Below, in pieces: positions 36,101 to 45,295 of a DNA stretch of 64,000 bases. A program made the translations under genes and the position numbers. Location: positions 22,008,051 to 22,072,050 of the forward strand of contig NC_069136.1 in assembly GCF_026914265.1 (NCBI RefSeq). The letters run 5' to 3'. The DNA is from Mya arenaria. Taxonomy: Eukaryota > Mollusca > Bivalvia > Myida > Myidae. The notes beneath the pieces were generated by a model. It saw only the letters and a list, made by a program, of their open reading frames with translations. It was not told the DNA's origin and did no database searches. Position 1 is the stretch's first letter. Every line of letters begins with the position of its first letter.

Positions 36101-39100
36101 AATTTTTGTCCCACTTAACATTTTAACCTGAAGTTCAAATGCCACCTACACTTGAAATTTAAATGGCAACATCATTGTCTATAAATGAATAAATACACGT
36201 TACACAATATTTGTGTCCCATATTAGTATTTTTAGGTCCGAAGTCAGAAAACCTGATAGAGTCGAAACCTGTGAGCTCAAACTCTAGGGGACCAACAAAA
36301 ATAGCTCAAACCTCTGAAATTGAAGCCGTTGGCAATGTTTACTAAAGGAAAAAGAAATTGGTCCTTTACATCTAGTTCAAGCCAAGGAGGAATTCAAGCT
36401 AAGCAGGTTTGACTGTGATGTTTAATTGCAAATGAATGTGATTAAATCTTCTTTCAAGGGGATCGTTTGTATTTGGAGCCATGTGGATAATTGTGACAAT
36501 GGGGATGCAAGGACTGTATGAATGGGCCTTCGACTTCCCGAAAATGGCGCTGTTTGTGAAGACTGGGTAGGTAACCACCATAGTAGGAAAGGTTTGATTA
36601 AAAGATTTAGTGAGCAGAAGTTCAGTGATAGGTTTTTAGACTGGTAATTTTGTATAACTCTTGCATCCACTTAGGGGCAGGATGTCAGGGACTCAAATCC
36701 TGACTGCGTCTCTTCAAAGATGATATAGAATGGTACTAGTGGTGTGGTGCTCAGCAATAGGGGATAAAACTGGGAATAACTCTGAGTGCTCTGTATTGGT
36801 TAAACTGGGAAAAGTTTTCTCCCATGTATCTTTGCTTTACACTAAGCTTGTATGAGAATCAAGGGGTCTTCAATTTAAGAGTGAGGGTAATTCACCCCGT
36901 ACCTCCTCGTACCTCCTCGTATCTCAAGGCTTTCTCTTCTGCTGTTACATATTATGACATAAGAAAGTTGCCCAGTCAACCTCCCAAAGTTTACAAAGTT
37001 GATGCTCAAGATGCACAGAGCTACATGTAGCATGTTAATTATGACTAGAAAGTAGTTAAGCTGTCTTATTAATATTTTAGTTAGCAATGATAAATTTAAA
37101 TTTCTAAGATGCTGTTGTTGAAAAGTTCCTCCTATAATTTATTTTCAGGCCTGTCCTCCACTGGTTCCTGTTTTGTATTGAACTGGTGGGAATGTCAATT
37201 GTCAACTCCATCTTTGTTGCCGTAGTAACCAACTACTACACCCAGTGTCAAATGATCTTGTTTTATGTGAAAACTGTGGCTTTCAAGCTTCAGGAGAAGT
37301 CGATAGACCTGAAAACTGCAATGAAGGTAACGTTACCATGTGTTACAAATTCATTTTAAGGAAATATGTTTCAGATTATTTTAGTTGAGTTATTATACGA
37401 TCATAAGCTGTAAATGATCATAAGCTGTATATGCTTGTATCTTAATAATTGTTCAGTTCTGTTCTGTTCTGTTATTATATAATACTGTGACTGCTTAATG
37501 CTTATGATGCAGAAATTCATAATGGTGATTTCCCGATTTTGGCTGATTGTAATAGATTAACCTTTTACAATTTCATTTTTTAATGAAACATACCTGAAGG
37601 CTGAAATATGCACTTGAATCCCATTCTTTAAATTTGACATAAAAATTTGAATTTGAAAAGATTATCATTGAGGACAAGCCAAAGATGGGCATGGACATGT
37701 AATACTGATACTTCATAAGCTATCAGTTCTAGGTATAGTCATAACCTTGAATGTAGTTATTTAGATGGTCGTGTTTCTGTCATGCAAGCTAAAAACCGTC
37801 CAGATATTTTATCAGCGTGTCTCAATAGTAGACATTTTATCAACGTGTCTAAATAGTAGACATTTTATCAACGTGTCTCAATAGTAGACATTTTATCAAC
37901 GTATCTCATTAGTAGACATTTTATCAACGTGTCTCAATAGTAGATATTTTATCAACGTGTCTCAATAGTAGATACTTTATCAACATGTCTCAATAGTAGA
38001 CATTTTATCAACGTATCTCAATGGTAGACATTTTATCAACGTGTCTCAATAGTAGATATTTTATCAACGTGTCTCAATAGTAGATATTTTATCAACGTGT
38101 CTCATTAGTAGATATTTTATCAACATGTCTCATTAGTAGATATTTTATCAACATGTCTCATTAGTAGATATTTTATCAACGTGTCTCAATAGCAGTGTTG
38201 GGAATCGGTTTCAGTTTGCCTATCCATAAACGGTTCCATTAAAGCAAACGATTACAATTGATCATCGGAACATCACTATTCAATTGATGTTATGTTCATG
38301 TGTTGCAAGACCCATAACTCTGGCTTTAATTATTGTGGTGTTATATTCCTTGTTCTATTGAAGAAACACAAACAGACGAACATTGGCAATCACTCTGTGA
38401 CACTGTTGTTGTAAATAATATATTTTGATCAATATTTTATACTTACCTCTTTTCAGGATATTCTTTCTGTAAGAAAAAACCTGGGTATCCTGAATGGACC
38501 GATAGCCCGAATGACAGCCCTCGTGTCTGTGATATTTGCCGAGCTCACTATCATTGGTAAAAATCTATGATATTTGCCTAGCTACTTTCATTGATATTTG
38601 CCTTGCTCACTATCATTGGTAAAACTCCAATTTCTCAAAATTTATTAAGCATTTGACTGAAGTAACTTATTTCAAAAAGCTGAATGTTTAATTTTAATTT
38701 TACCTAATGAAAATTAGTTTATCGTGATTTTTAATTATAACGAAACAAAAATACTGAGCTAAGCTAAATCATGTTAAAAGGGACATGTTCAGAACTTGGG
38801 TCCTGTGATATTTGCGAGCTAACTCTTATGGGTAAAATAAAACAGATCGTTTAAAAATAGAAATATTTTTAATATTCAATGTTTGTGCAAGAGATGATTA
38901 CATTGCCATTCTGCTGGTAGCATGGAATACAGTAATGTTATTTAGCAGACCTTAAGCAAAAGGGGCTGTAAATTTTCATAGCTCAAAATAAAGGAGGGAA
39001 AGGGAGAGTTGTCTGGTGATATAGGCGTCCACCTCTCACCATGGGATGTGGGTTCGATCCCCACAAAGGCTACTTGTGCACAGTGGTTAGTGCACTCGCT

Positions 39101-42100
39101 TCTCACCAAGGTGACCCAGGTTCGATTCCCGGCCTGGGCGCATGTGAGTTTGGTTAATGGTAACCAAGCCGGACAAGTGGGTTTTCTTCGGGTACTCCAG
39201 TTTCCCCAACAGCACAAGATCGCAACATCGTGCCAATGAGAGTGACTTAGTATAAGCTATCATAGCTTTCATCATAATTGTTGTAAAATATATGATGTTA
39301 AAACTAATGTTTCTACCAAGGAAACAGATTCAAAAGTGATTCAGTTAGCTTCATGTACAAGCTTTTGGCATAATTGAATTTAAAGTATTTAGTTTAAACC
39401 AATAAAAACAAATGTGTCTTTTTTTTGCAGGTGTGAGCATCTTGGTGTTAAATAAGAATAACCAGTACAAAGTCTGGCTGTACCGGGCCCTGTATCCAAT
39501 GGTATGGTTCGTCATATTGGCGATACCTCTGATGCAGGTACCAAATTTGTTATTAAACTTTGTTTATATATCACTTTTAACTTGAAAAAAAGAGATCTAG
39601 GTATAGGGTGGTATTCAATATGCAATTAAAGTAAATCTTTGGGTCATACATCATTGACTTCATTCACTCCATTGGTCAGTAATTAATAACAAGTAATCCG
39701 ATTAGCTACATCATTCTTAGACCCAATTAAGAGCAATATTGAATACCAGCCAAGGTCATTGCCTTGGTTTTGTTGACATGTACAAACTTGAAGCTGGGAG
39801 TTTGAGGGTGTTCTGTTGGTTATTAGATCCTTCAGTGCGCTCTGTTAATGGAGTGTCTAGTTTACATCGATGATTGACAAAATGGCAATGTTTTTTAGTG
39901 TGAAAATGACATTCCGACATAGCTAAGTCAGTGAAATAAGGTATTAAAAGAATAAGACAAGTCATGTTATATACCAAAATGTTTGTCATGTTCTGTGTTT
40001 TATCCTATTTAAGCTTTAAACTTGCCAACTCTTTGTATGGACTGAAAATCCAAAATGATGTCAAAGTTGACCATTATAAATTGCTAATTCAGTAAAATGA
40101 ATATGTTATGTCTTATTTTTCAGAAAATATTTGGCTATTTTCAATTAATAGATAAAGAAGAGTATTTATCACTTCTCTCATTTACATGCATCATTGACCA
40201 CTTGAATGTCAAGGTCAATTGTGTATGTTGAGCCATCATCCTATAAACAAGGATATTTTTAATTAGTTCTAAAAATGCTGAATAGCTGTGCATGTAGAAT
40301 TTTAGCTGACCTCTTATCAAAATCTCCTGATTTAAACTTGTCATGTTAAGCAAGTTTATCACTATGTAATAATTATGTTCAATGCTTTTGCAGGCTGCCA
40401 GAGTGAATTCAGTTTGTGGGCGATTTCGAAAAATTGCCCTTGAAGTGCGAGTGTTTGGTTATAAAAGCTCATCTATGCTGGAACTGGATTCCTTCCTTAA
40501 CTTCGTCAGTCATACTCATCTGAGGGTCAGTCATGTTTTTTGTTGTTGGTACTATTAAAGGGTTTTTAAACCAACTATTTACTACTGGGCCATAAAAAAA
40601 CACTTTTGGTTAGGGTTACCTGACCCTACCTAGAAATGGGCGCTGACCCAGAATGTTTTAACAGTCTGTTGTTGTTTTTTTTATAAATTAAAAAATAAAC
40701 AAACGTTTTAATATGTAGTTTAAAACATTTAAAGCTTTAAACAGATGACTACTTTCCCTAATGATGACAATCACATTCTAACATAAAGCTTACCCCCCCC
40801 CCCCCCAAAAAAAAAAAAAAAACACAAAAAAAACAACAAACCCAACAACAAACAAACAAACAAACAACAACAAATAAAACAACCAAAAACCCTATCTACC
40901 CCCCTACCCTGTCTTTGAAAGGGGTGTAATTCAAACCAAACCTTATTTCTTGACCTTGTAACATAGTGCTCTAGATAACATATTATAATTTTCAGGAAAT
41001 GATGTGAAGACTTGATATTAATGTCACATATTTAGCACCAAATTAGCACATGAAATTGTGGTGCTATAATACTACATGAATGATACTTTTTAAGCAAACC
41101 TTGCAAAAGTTTTGACCTGATTGAAGAACACATGTGTGTTGTCATGGATACGAAAAATCTAGATGTAGCATTTGATAAAATATGTCAAAAGATATCATCA
41201 TTATATGGTACATTAAACTTAATTTGTACAAATAAAGAGATAAAATAACATTGCCTCATAAGTTAATAAGTTTCTTGCACTAGGGTGACATTATATTCTC
41301 TTTATGTTTTATTTAAAATTCTGCAATTTTTTTCGAACATCCCTCGTACATGGTCTTCTCTTAGCAATAACTGCTTCAGGCCCTGGTATCCATATTGACA
41401 AATAAGGGGTCTTCAGTATTTTCATGGGGTTAAAAATAAAAAAAATGAGAGGGGCACAATATAGATTCATGTAATGGTTGATTCATTTGACTTTAATGAT
41501 CAAAACAAAAAATGCATTTGATTAAAGCTGCACTCTCACCGATTGAAAGTTTTGACAACTTTTTATTTTTTGTCTTGCAATGAACCAATTTTTGCGAAAA
41601 TCCATGGAAACTAGTTATATAAGACTGCTGACAAAAAGTTAGATTGCAGATTTTTATATTTAAGTTCAAAAATTGATGTTTTATGCATTTTTCTTAAACT
41701 GTTAGTAACAGTTTAAGCCATAAAACATTAGTTTTTGAACGGAAATATGAAAATCTGCGATCTGATTTTTTGTCGGCAATCTTATATCATTGGTTTGCAG
41801 ATATCTAAGCAAAAATTTGCTCTTTCCAAGACAAAAAATAAAAAAGTTGTAAAAATGGTACATCTGTGAGAGTGCAGCTTTAAGGTACAAATAAAAAAAA
41901 TAAAAGTCATATTTAGATGGGGTTTTTTAACTGGGGAATATGTGGCCACGTAGCAATTAATTAAGAAAATGATTAATGCTACTATTTTCTTATCTGTATC
42001 TAAATCATACGCATTTTAAAGATTTTTACAGTGATCAGCTATCGTCTCATAAGGTAGAAATACCATGTTTTCTGCACCTTTCTTTCAAATTAAACATGTT

Positions 42101-43131
42101 ATCCTTCATAGAAGCATTGTTTTCAATATTTATTCATCTTTTTTGGTAAATTAAAACAATTGTATTAATTGTGGTACATCTTATTTGGGAGTAAGAGTGC
42201 ATCTTTAATGCACACAGTTTGTTGAGATGCACAGTAATGAAAATGAGGGTCACTGGCAAGGAAATTGCCTAAGGGACTTAAGTTTCATGCGCAAGGGATA
42301 TCCATGCGGGCAATTCATTGAATTGTAACTGAAACTGTCCTGTAAGGGGATTGTTTTTCATTTTTTGTCGCTTGCAATTACAATTATCATGTCTCTTCAC
42401 ATGAATAATTCATATTTAACTACGCCAGCTTCAAACTGTGTTTCCAAAGATACAGATAATGTAGGGCAATTGATCAACATGTGAAGACATGAAGAAATGA
42501 AATCCATCCTTTTGAAATTGTTTGCAGTGGCACGACCTATTGCAAACTTGATATGTGCCTTCTGACTCTAGGGCTTAAAAAACAACAACATAAGGGTTAC
42601 CTGCCCCTACCTACGAGTTAGGCACCTACCCTACCATTTTGTTGGTAAAAAAGATAATTAAGATTTTTTTGATTTTTTTAAATTTGTGTTTAAATATATG
42701 TAGTTTAAATTCTTTAAAGCTTTATACAGAAGATTACTTGATCACCTTTCTCCTTTGATGACAATAGTATATAAAGCCTTTAAAAAAAAAAAGCTTACCT
42801 ACCCTACCTGTTTTCGAAATGGATGTTACCCTAACCAATCATTTTTTTTGGACAGGGGTACGTAGGAATAAATTTGTAATTTTATTGACATCTTATTTTA
42901 TCAGACTGATTTTGCATGCTATTGAAAGAACTAAACTTAACCATTAACATGACACAGCAGAAGACACACTTTACTATCACCAAAATGAACGTAACAATTT
43001 CTGATTTTCAGGCGAAATTATTCCATGTGCCGATACTTCCCCGCTACCTCATCTCGATCAGCGTGTTGTCGCTGTTTGTGGTGCTGATATTACTCCAGAC
43101 CAGTGTCATTGGCTCGGATAGACTGTTCTAA
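30130..43131 (+). CDS. Seven-transmembrane gustatory-receptor-like protein
   Basis: Putative chemoreceptor-type membrane protein of 534 aa. Exons: 30130-30375, 30786-30887, 31778-31942, 33066-33344, 34333-34400, 36459-36566, 37149-37326, 38457-38556, 39431-39537, 40394-40525, 43012-43131 (TAA). Every join is GT-AG and in frame. The ATG at 30130 is six bases after a TTCCAG acceptor, so an upstream untranslated exon is implied. A Ser-rich N-tail (about 110 aa, no signal peptide) precedes seven hydrophobic segments, one each in exons 3, 4, 6 and 7, one over 8-9, one over 9-10, and the last in exon 11. A long charged loop separates TM4 and TM5. The C-terminus AKLFHVPILP ... VVLILLQTS resembles the TM7 region of insect gustatory receptors, and the last two introns are phase 0 as in that family. 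NHT and NLT in the TM1-TM2 loop are possible glycosylation sites. The family call is by pattern; ligand and function are unknown. Confidence 0.8.
31025..31142. mobile_element. Hairpin-forming element in 7TM gene intron 2
   Basis: 41-base arms 31025-31065 (with GGTGACAGTGCATATTGCCA) and 31102-31142 (with TGACAATATGCACTGTCACC) are inverted copies with only a few mismatches and a 36-base loop. A weaker outer pair (about 30936-30965 and 31256-31288, around ACATATGAAATATG) suggests a larger foldback of about 350 bp. Confidence 0.65.
31945..32945. repeat. ~33-bp minisatellite in 7TM gene intron 3
   Basis: About 30 copies of a unit near ATTACAGATTATATGGTAGA followed by TAATATGCAGAAT. The first copies are 33 bp and keep a plus-strand frame (ITDYMVDNMQN repeats); later copies shorten to about 30 bp and diverge. 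It starts immediately after the donor of exon 3 at 31943, within the intron, so the frame is not part of the protein. Confidence 0.93.
33424..33575. mobile_element. TA-flanked miniature element family C, copy 1
   Basis: TA then CAGTCAAACCCTGTTAGCTC begins an element containing GAGTTTGAGCAAAGAGGGAA and GAGCCAACGAGGAACGTGAG. It resembles copies at 36236-36415 and 43410-43584. The right end is decayed. Located in the 7TM gene intron after exon 4. Confidence 0.65.
34766..35430. mobile_element. Pearl-like element: hairpin, tetranucleotide tract, ~161-bp tandem core
   Basis: Starts with a short hairpin (ATACCCCCCAAAACAAAGTT and GGGGGGGGTAT), then a CCGT/CTGT tetranucleotide run (34816-34866), then three core repeats at ~161-bp spacing beginning CCGGGATTCATCTTTG (about 34880, 35040, 35201). 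It ends near GGGTATTCGTTAGCCTATGG. The combination of an ACGG/ACAG-type microsatellite and a ~160-bp tandem core matches the published description of bivalve 'pearl' elements. It lies in the intron between 7TM exons 5 and 6. Confidence 0.65.
35435..36110. repeat. ~150-160-bp tandem repeat, four copies
   Basis: Units starting at GGGCATATCTCGTAAACTAT and containing AGATAGATCTCAT, GGGCAAGTGCA, ACAAGAACTGTTACTCTTGC and TTAGAGTTATTGCCCTTTGT recur near 35483, 35640, 35798 and 35958. They directly follow the pearl-like element and may be the core of a second related element. Confidence 0.7.
36236..36415. mobile_element. TA-type miniature element family C, copy 2
   Basis: Contains GAGCTCAAACTCTAGGGGAC, TCTAGTTCAAGCCAAGGAGG and ends AAGCAGGTTTGACTG, the inverted counterpart of the CAGTCAAACC start of copy 1. 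It ends about 45 bases before the acceptor of 7TM exon 6 (36459), so it sits close to the branch-point zone. Confidence 0.65.
37800..38195. repeat. 28-bp minisatellite in 7TM gene intron 7
   Basis: About 14 copies of a unit near TAGACATTTTATCAACGTGT followed by CTCAATAG, with few substitutions (ACATGTCTC, GTATCTC, TTAGTAG variants). Non-coding and unrelated in sequence to the 28-bp array at 27.2 kb. Confidence 0.92.
38529..38842 (+). repeat. Tandem copies of a 7TM exon 3' end with splice donor
   Basis: The end of exon 8 (GATATTTGCCGAGCTCACTA, then TCATTG/GTAAAA, donor GT at 38557) is copied at 38569 (without donor), 38593 (with donor GT at 38619) and, diverged, at about 38807 (donor GT at 38832). 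Only the first donor joins exon 9 in frame: using the copy at 38619 adds 62 bases and shifts the frame. Confidence 0.7.
39000..39295 (+). mobile_element. tRNA-derived SINE with two tRNA-like heads
   Basis: Two tRNA-like promoters follow each other. The first has a B-box GGTTCGATCC at 39051-39060, and the second has an A-box-like TGGTTAGTGCA near 39084 and a B-box GGTTCGATTCC at 39119-39129. The body continues GAGTTTGGTTAATGGTAACC, GGGTTTTCTTCGGGTACTCC and CCAACAGCACAAGA and ends in an A/T-rich tail. Its body resembles molluscan V-SINE-like families; the exact family needs a database. It lies in the 7TM gene intron before exon 9. Confidence 0.75.
39605..39752 (-). mobile_element. MITE family A, copy 3 (reversed)
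   Basis: Reverse complement of the family at 6245 and 29690: reads GGTGGTATTCAAT at the left and ATTGAATACCAGCC at the right, with inner words ACTTCATTCACTC, AATCCGATTAGCTACATC and TTCTTAGACCCAATTAAGA. It lies within 70 bp of the exon 9 donor of the 7TM gene. Confidence 0.8.
40560..40925. repeat. Dispersed repeat family D, copy 2, with C/A-rich low complexity
   Basis: GGGTTACCTGACCCTACCTA at the left and CCCCTACCCTGTCTTTGAAA at the right enclose TATGTAGTTTAAAACATTTA and a long C-then-A run (40795-40880). The ends resemble inverted repeats of each other (TACCTGACCC / ACCCTGTC). The copy at 42580-42850 has the same layout without the long run. Confidence 0.6.
41524..41884. mobile_element. Miniature element family B, copy 2 (~360 bp), nearly palindromic
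   Basis: Starts TTAAAGCTGCACTCTCACCG and ends CATCTGTGAGAGTGCAGCTT followed by TAA. The arms are long: AAAAATTGATGTTTTATGCA pairs loosely with the inverted half after 41700, and GATTGCAGATTTT / AAAATCTGCGATC pair as well, so almost the entire element can fold back. It lies in the last intron of the 7TM gene. Confidence 0.75.
42005..42215. repeat. Dispersed ~180-bp repeat, copy 2
   Basis: Counterpart of 2040-2225: CTCATAAGGTAGAAATACCA, TTTCTTTCAAATTAAACATG, TTTATTCATCTTTTTTGGTA and TCTTATTTGGGAGTAAGAGT recur in the same order and orientation. Confidence 0.6.
42580..42850. repeat. Dispersed repeat family D, copy 3
   Basis: AGGGTTACCTGCCCCTACCT, ATATGTAGTTTAAATTCTTT, AAAGCTTTATACAGAAGATT and GCTTACCTACCCTACCTGTT match the order seen at 40560-40925. 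It sits about 160 bp upstream of the last exon of the 7TM gene. Confidence 0.6.
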
Positions 43132-43409
43132 TTTCAAGGGATCGCACAAGAATTCATCGTAGATTCATGTTACTTAAAACTGTTTGCTAATATTGCGCCA
43201 TTGTCATTATGGACCAGACAGAATGTCTTTACTTTGAGCATGGATATGGAAACATTTATATGTTGGCTCAGCTTTTAAGCTTAAGCCACCTGCTTTAAAG
43301 CTTAATTAACCCAAGATACATGTAGTCATTGGCGCTGTTAAATACAAGAATGGCTTCAATTCATGAGCCACTGTTTCTATTGAAGCTTGCACTGTTTCAT
43401 ATACATGTA

Positions 43410-43584
43410 CAGTGGAACCCCATTGGCTGGAAGTCACAGGGACCGGCGAATATACCTTAAGCCTCGGAAAGTTCTAGCTAAGAGGGAATGATTACCTTCA
43501 GTATAGAGAAACTGGTCTTTCACATCTTGTTCGAGCCAACGAGGAATTTGAGCCAAACAAGTTAGAGCCAACGTGTTTAGACTG
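43410..43584. mobile_element. TA-flanked miniature element family C, copy 3
   Basis: TA at 43408-43409 and 43585-43586 flank a 175-bp element beginning CAGTGGAACCCC and ending GTGTTTAGACTG (inverted, imperfect). The interior includes GAGCCAACGAGGAATTTGAG, shared with copies 1 and 2. A TA target duplication with CAGT ends points to a Tc1/mariner-type non-autonomous element. It lies in the 3' UTR region of the 7TM gene. Confidence 0.7.
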
Positions 43585-44566
43585 TATGTTTATTTGTTAT
43601 TGGCACAAACATACTGTTCTATTTACTTCATTGTGAACAAGTCATTGTTGCTTTAAATTTAAAACTAGCTTAAATTGCTTCAATTATGTATAAAAGTCTT
43701 TGGCTAAAGCAGGCTAGTTGTTTTTTCTAGTAGATTTTCAAGTAATAAATACTGTGATACAAACAATCTAAATGTAATTGCTCATTCTAGTCGAGGAAGG
43801 CACCATTTATGAATCATAAAAAGAAACAAACACAGTCTTGTGATAAATCATCATGTCCTTGGCTTGTTTTTAGCCTTTGCTTTTATTGCTCCAGACAAGT
43901 GGCACCCAGGCTAGAGAGGCTGCAGTTCTAATGTTTATTGACCGACATAAGGGAATACTTATTTATTAGTCTTCTACTTAAGGAAAAATTATGGCTGCTG
44001 CATGGTCACAAGACTGGAATAATGAACAGCAACATGGGGTCATACACCGGTCATTGTTTTGACCAGCTCCTGCATTAGTGAGAATGAAATACTTGATTAT
44101 GTCTGATTTTTACGTCATTATCAAACAATTACCATTGCTTATCACATCATGAATATATTATCTCATAATAAGCTCTTTTGCCCAACTGGAACTTCATGTC
44201 TCCTTTTGTAAAGTAGGTTATATGTATATATATAGGCTTTGACATATTTGTTACTAGTATATGATTTTCTTCCAGTCTTTAAAAGTGGAGGTTTTGTCTG
44301 TATAAAATTTTGCTGTATAAATGAGGCTTGTAATATAATCATGGCTAAGATTATGGTACCAAAGTATGGTGCTAGAAATCTTTAAGTAACTGTATAATAT
44401 TGCGTTGTTTTTTTGTTGTTATTTATATGTTATGTAGTCAGTATTACATAATGTGAAAAAAATTGTCAAGAGAAATGTGCAATAAGAATTAAAATGAGAT
44501 TTGAAGTTATATCATTTACCTGATGTTATACTATTTATAATTTATTTACAATTAAATATTTTGTGT

Positions 44567-44572
44567 AATAAA
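44567..44572 (+). terminator. Polyadenylation signal of the 7TM gene
   Basis: AATAAA about 1.4 kb after the 7TM stop codon in an AT-rich stretch with few competing hexamers, immediately before a repeat element. It would give a long 3' UTR that includes the family C element. Confidence 0.5.
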
Positions 44573-44614
44573 CTTTGAATAATGACTTTTCTGATCTTTC
44601 AGTCATTTATTTAT

Positions 44615-45295
44615 TTCATTATGTCTCCCCCTCTCTGGGGGAGACATATTGTTTTTGCCCTGTCCGTCAGTCCGGTAGTCCGTCAGTCCGTCAGACTTCG
44701 TTTCCGATCGATAACTGGAAAACCGCATGACCTAGGATCACCAAACTTGGTAGGGAGGTTGGTCGTGAGGTGTAGAGGATCCCTATTGTTTTTGGGGTCA
44801 CTAGGTCAAAGGTCAAGGTCGCGGCAACCCCCAATATAAAAAACATTTCTGCTCAAAATCTTGAGAACGGTTTGACCTAGGTTCACCAAACTTGGTAGGG
44901 AGGTTGGTCATGAGGTGTAGAAGATCCCTATTGTTTTTGGGGTCACTAGGTCAAAGGTCAAGGTCGCGGCGACCCCCAATGTAAAAAACATTTCCGCTCA
45001 ATATCTTGAGAATGGTTTGACCTAGGTTCACCAAACTTGGTAGGGAGGTTGATCATGAGGTTTAGAAAACTCCTATATTTTGGGGGGTCACAAGGTCAAA
45101 GGTCAACGTCGCTGTGACCTCTAATGTAAAAAAATATTTCCGTGCAATATCAGGAGAATGCTTTGATCTAGGTTCACCAAACTTTGAAGTGTGGTTGGTC
45201 ATGATGTCTAGATGATCCCAATTGTTTTGGGGGTAACAAGGTCAATAGTCAAGGTCGTGGTGACCTTCCATGTAAAAATCATTTGCGTGTAATAT
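44615..45295. mobile_element. Pearl-like element 2 (ATGTCTCCCC type)
   Basis: Begins with the hairpin TATGTCTCCCCCTCTCTGGG / GGGAGACATA, then a CAGT/CCGT tetranucleotide run (GTCCGTCAGTCCGG), then about four core units spaced 140-147 bp. These contain TTGACCTAGGTTCACCAAAC, TGGTAGGGAGGTTGGTCATG and AGGTCAAAGGTCAAGGTCG. The architecture equals that at 34766 although the sequences differ. Confidence 0.65.

Noticed and set aside
27238..38195. Regular 28-bp repeats as possible CRISPR arrays
   Set aside because: Units are contiguous without unique spacers and the locus is eukaryotic; these are minisatellites.
39060..39135. tRNA gene
   Set aside because: A- and B-boxes are good but acceptor and anticodon stems cannot be formed and a SINE body follows.
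30130..43131. PHTF-type protein as identity of the 7TM gene
   Set aside because: The N-terminal region has no PHTF-like domain that I recognise and the protein is shorter; the terminal intron phases and C-terminus fit gustatory-receptor-like proteins better.
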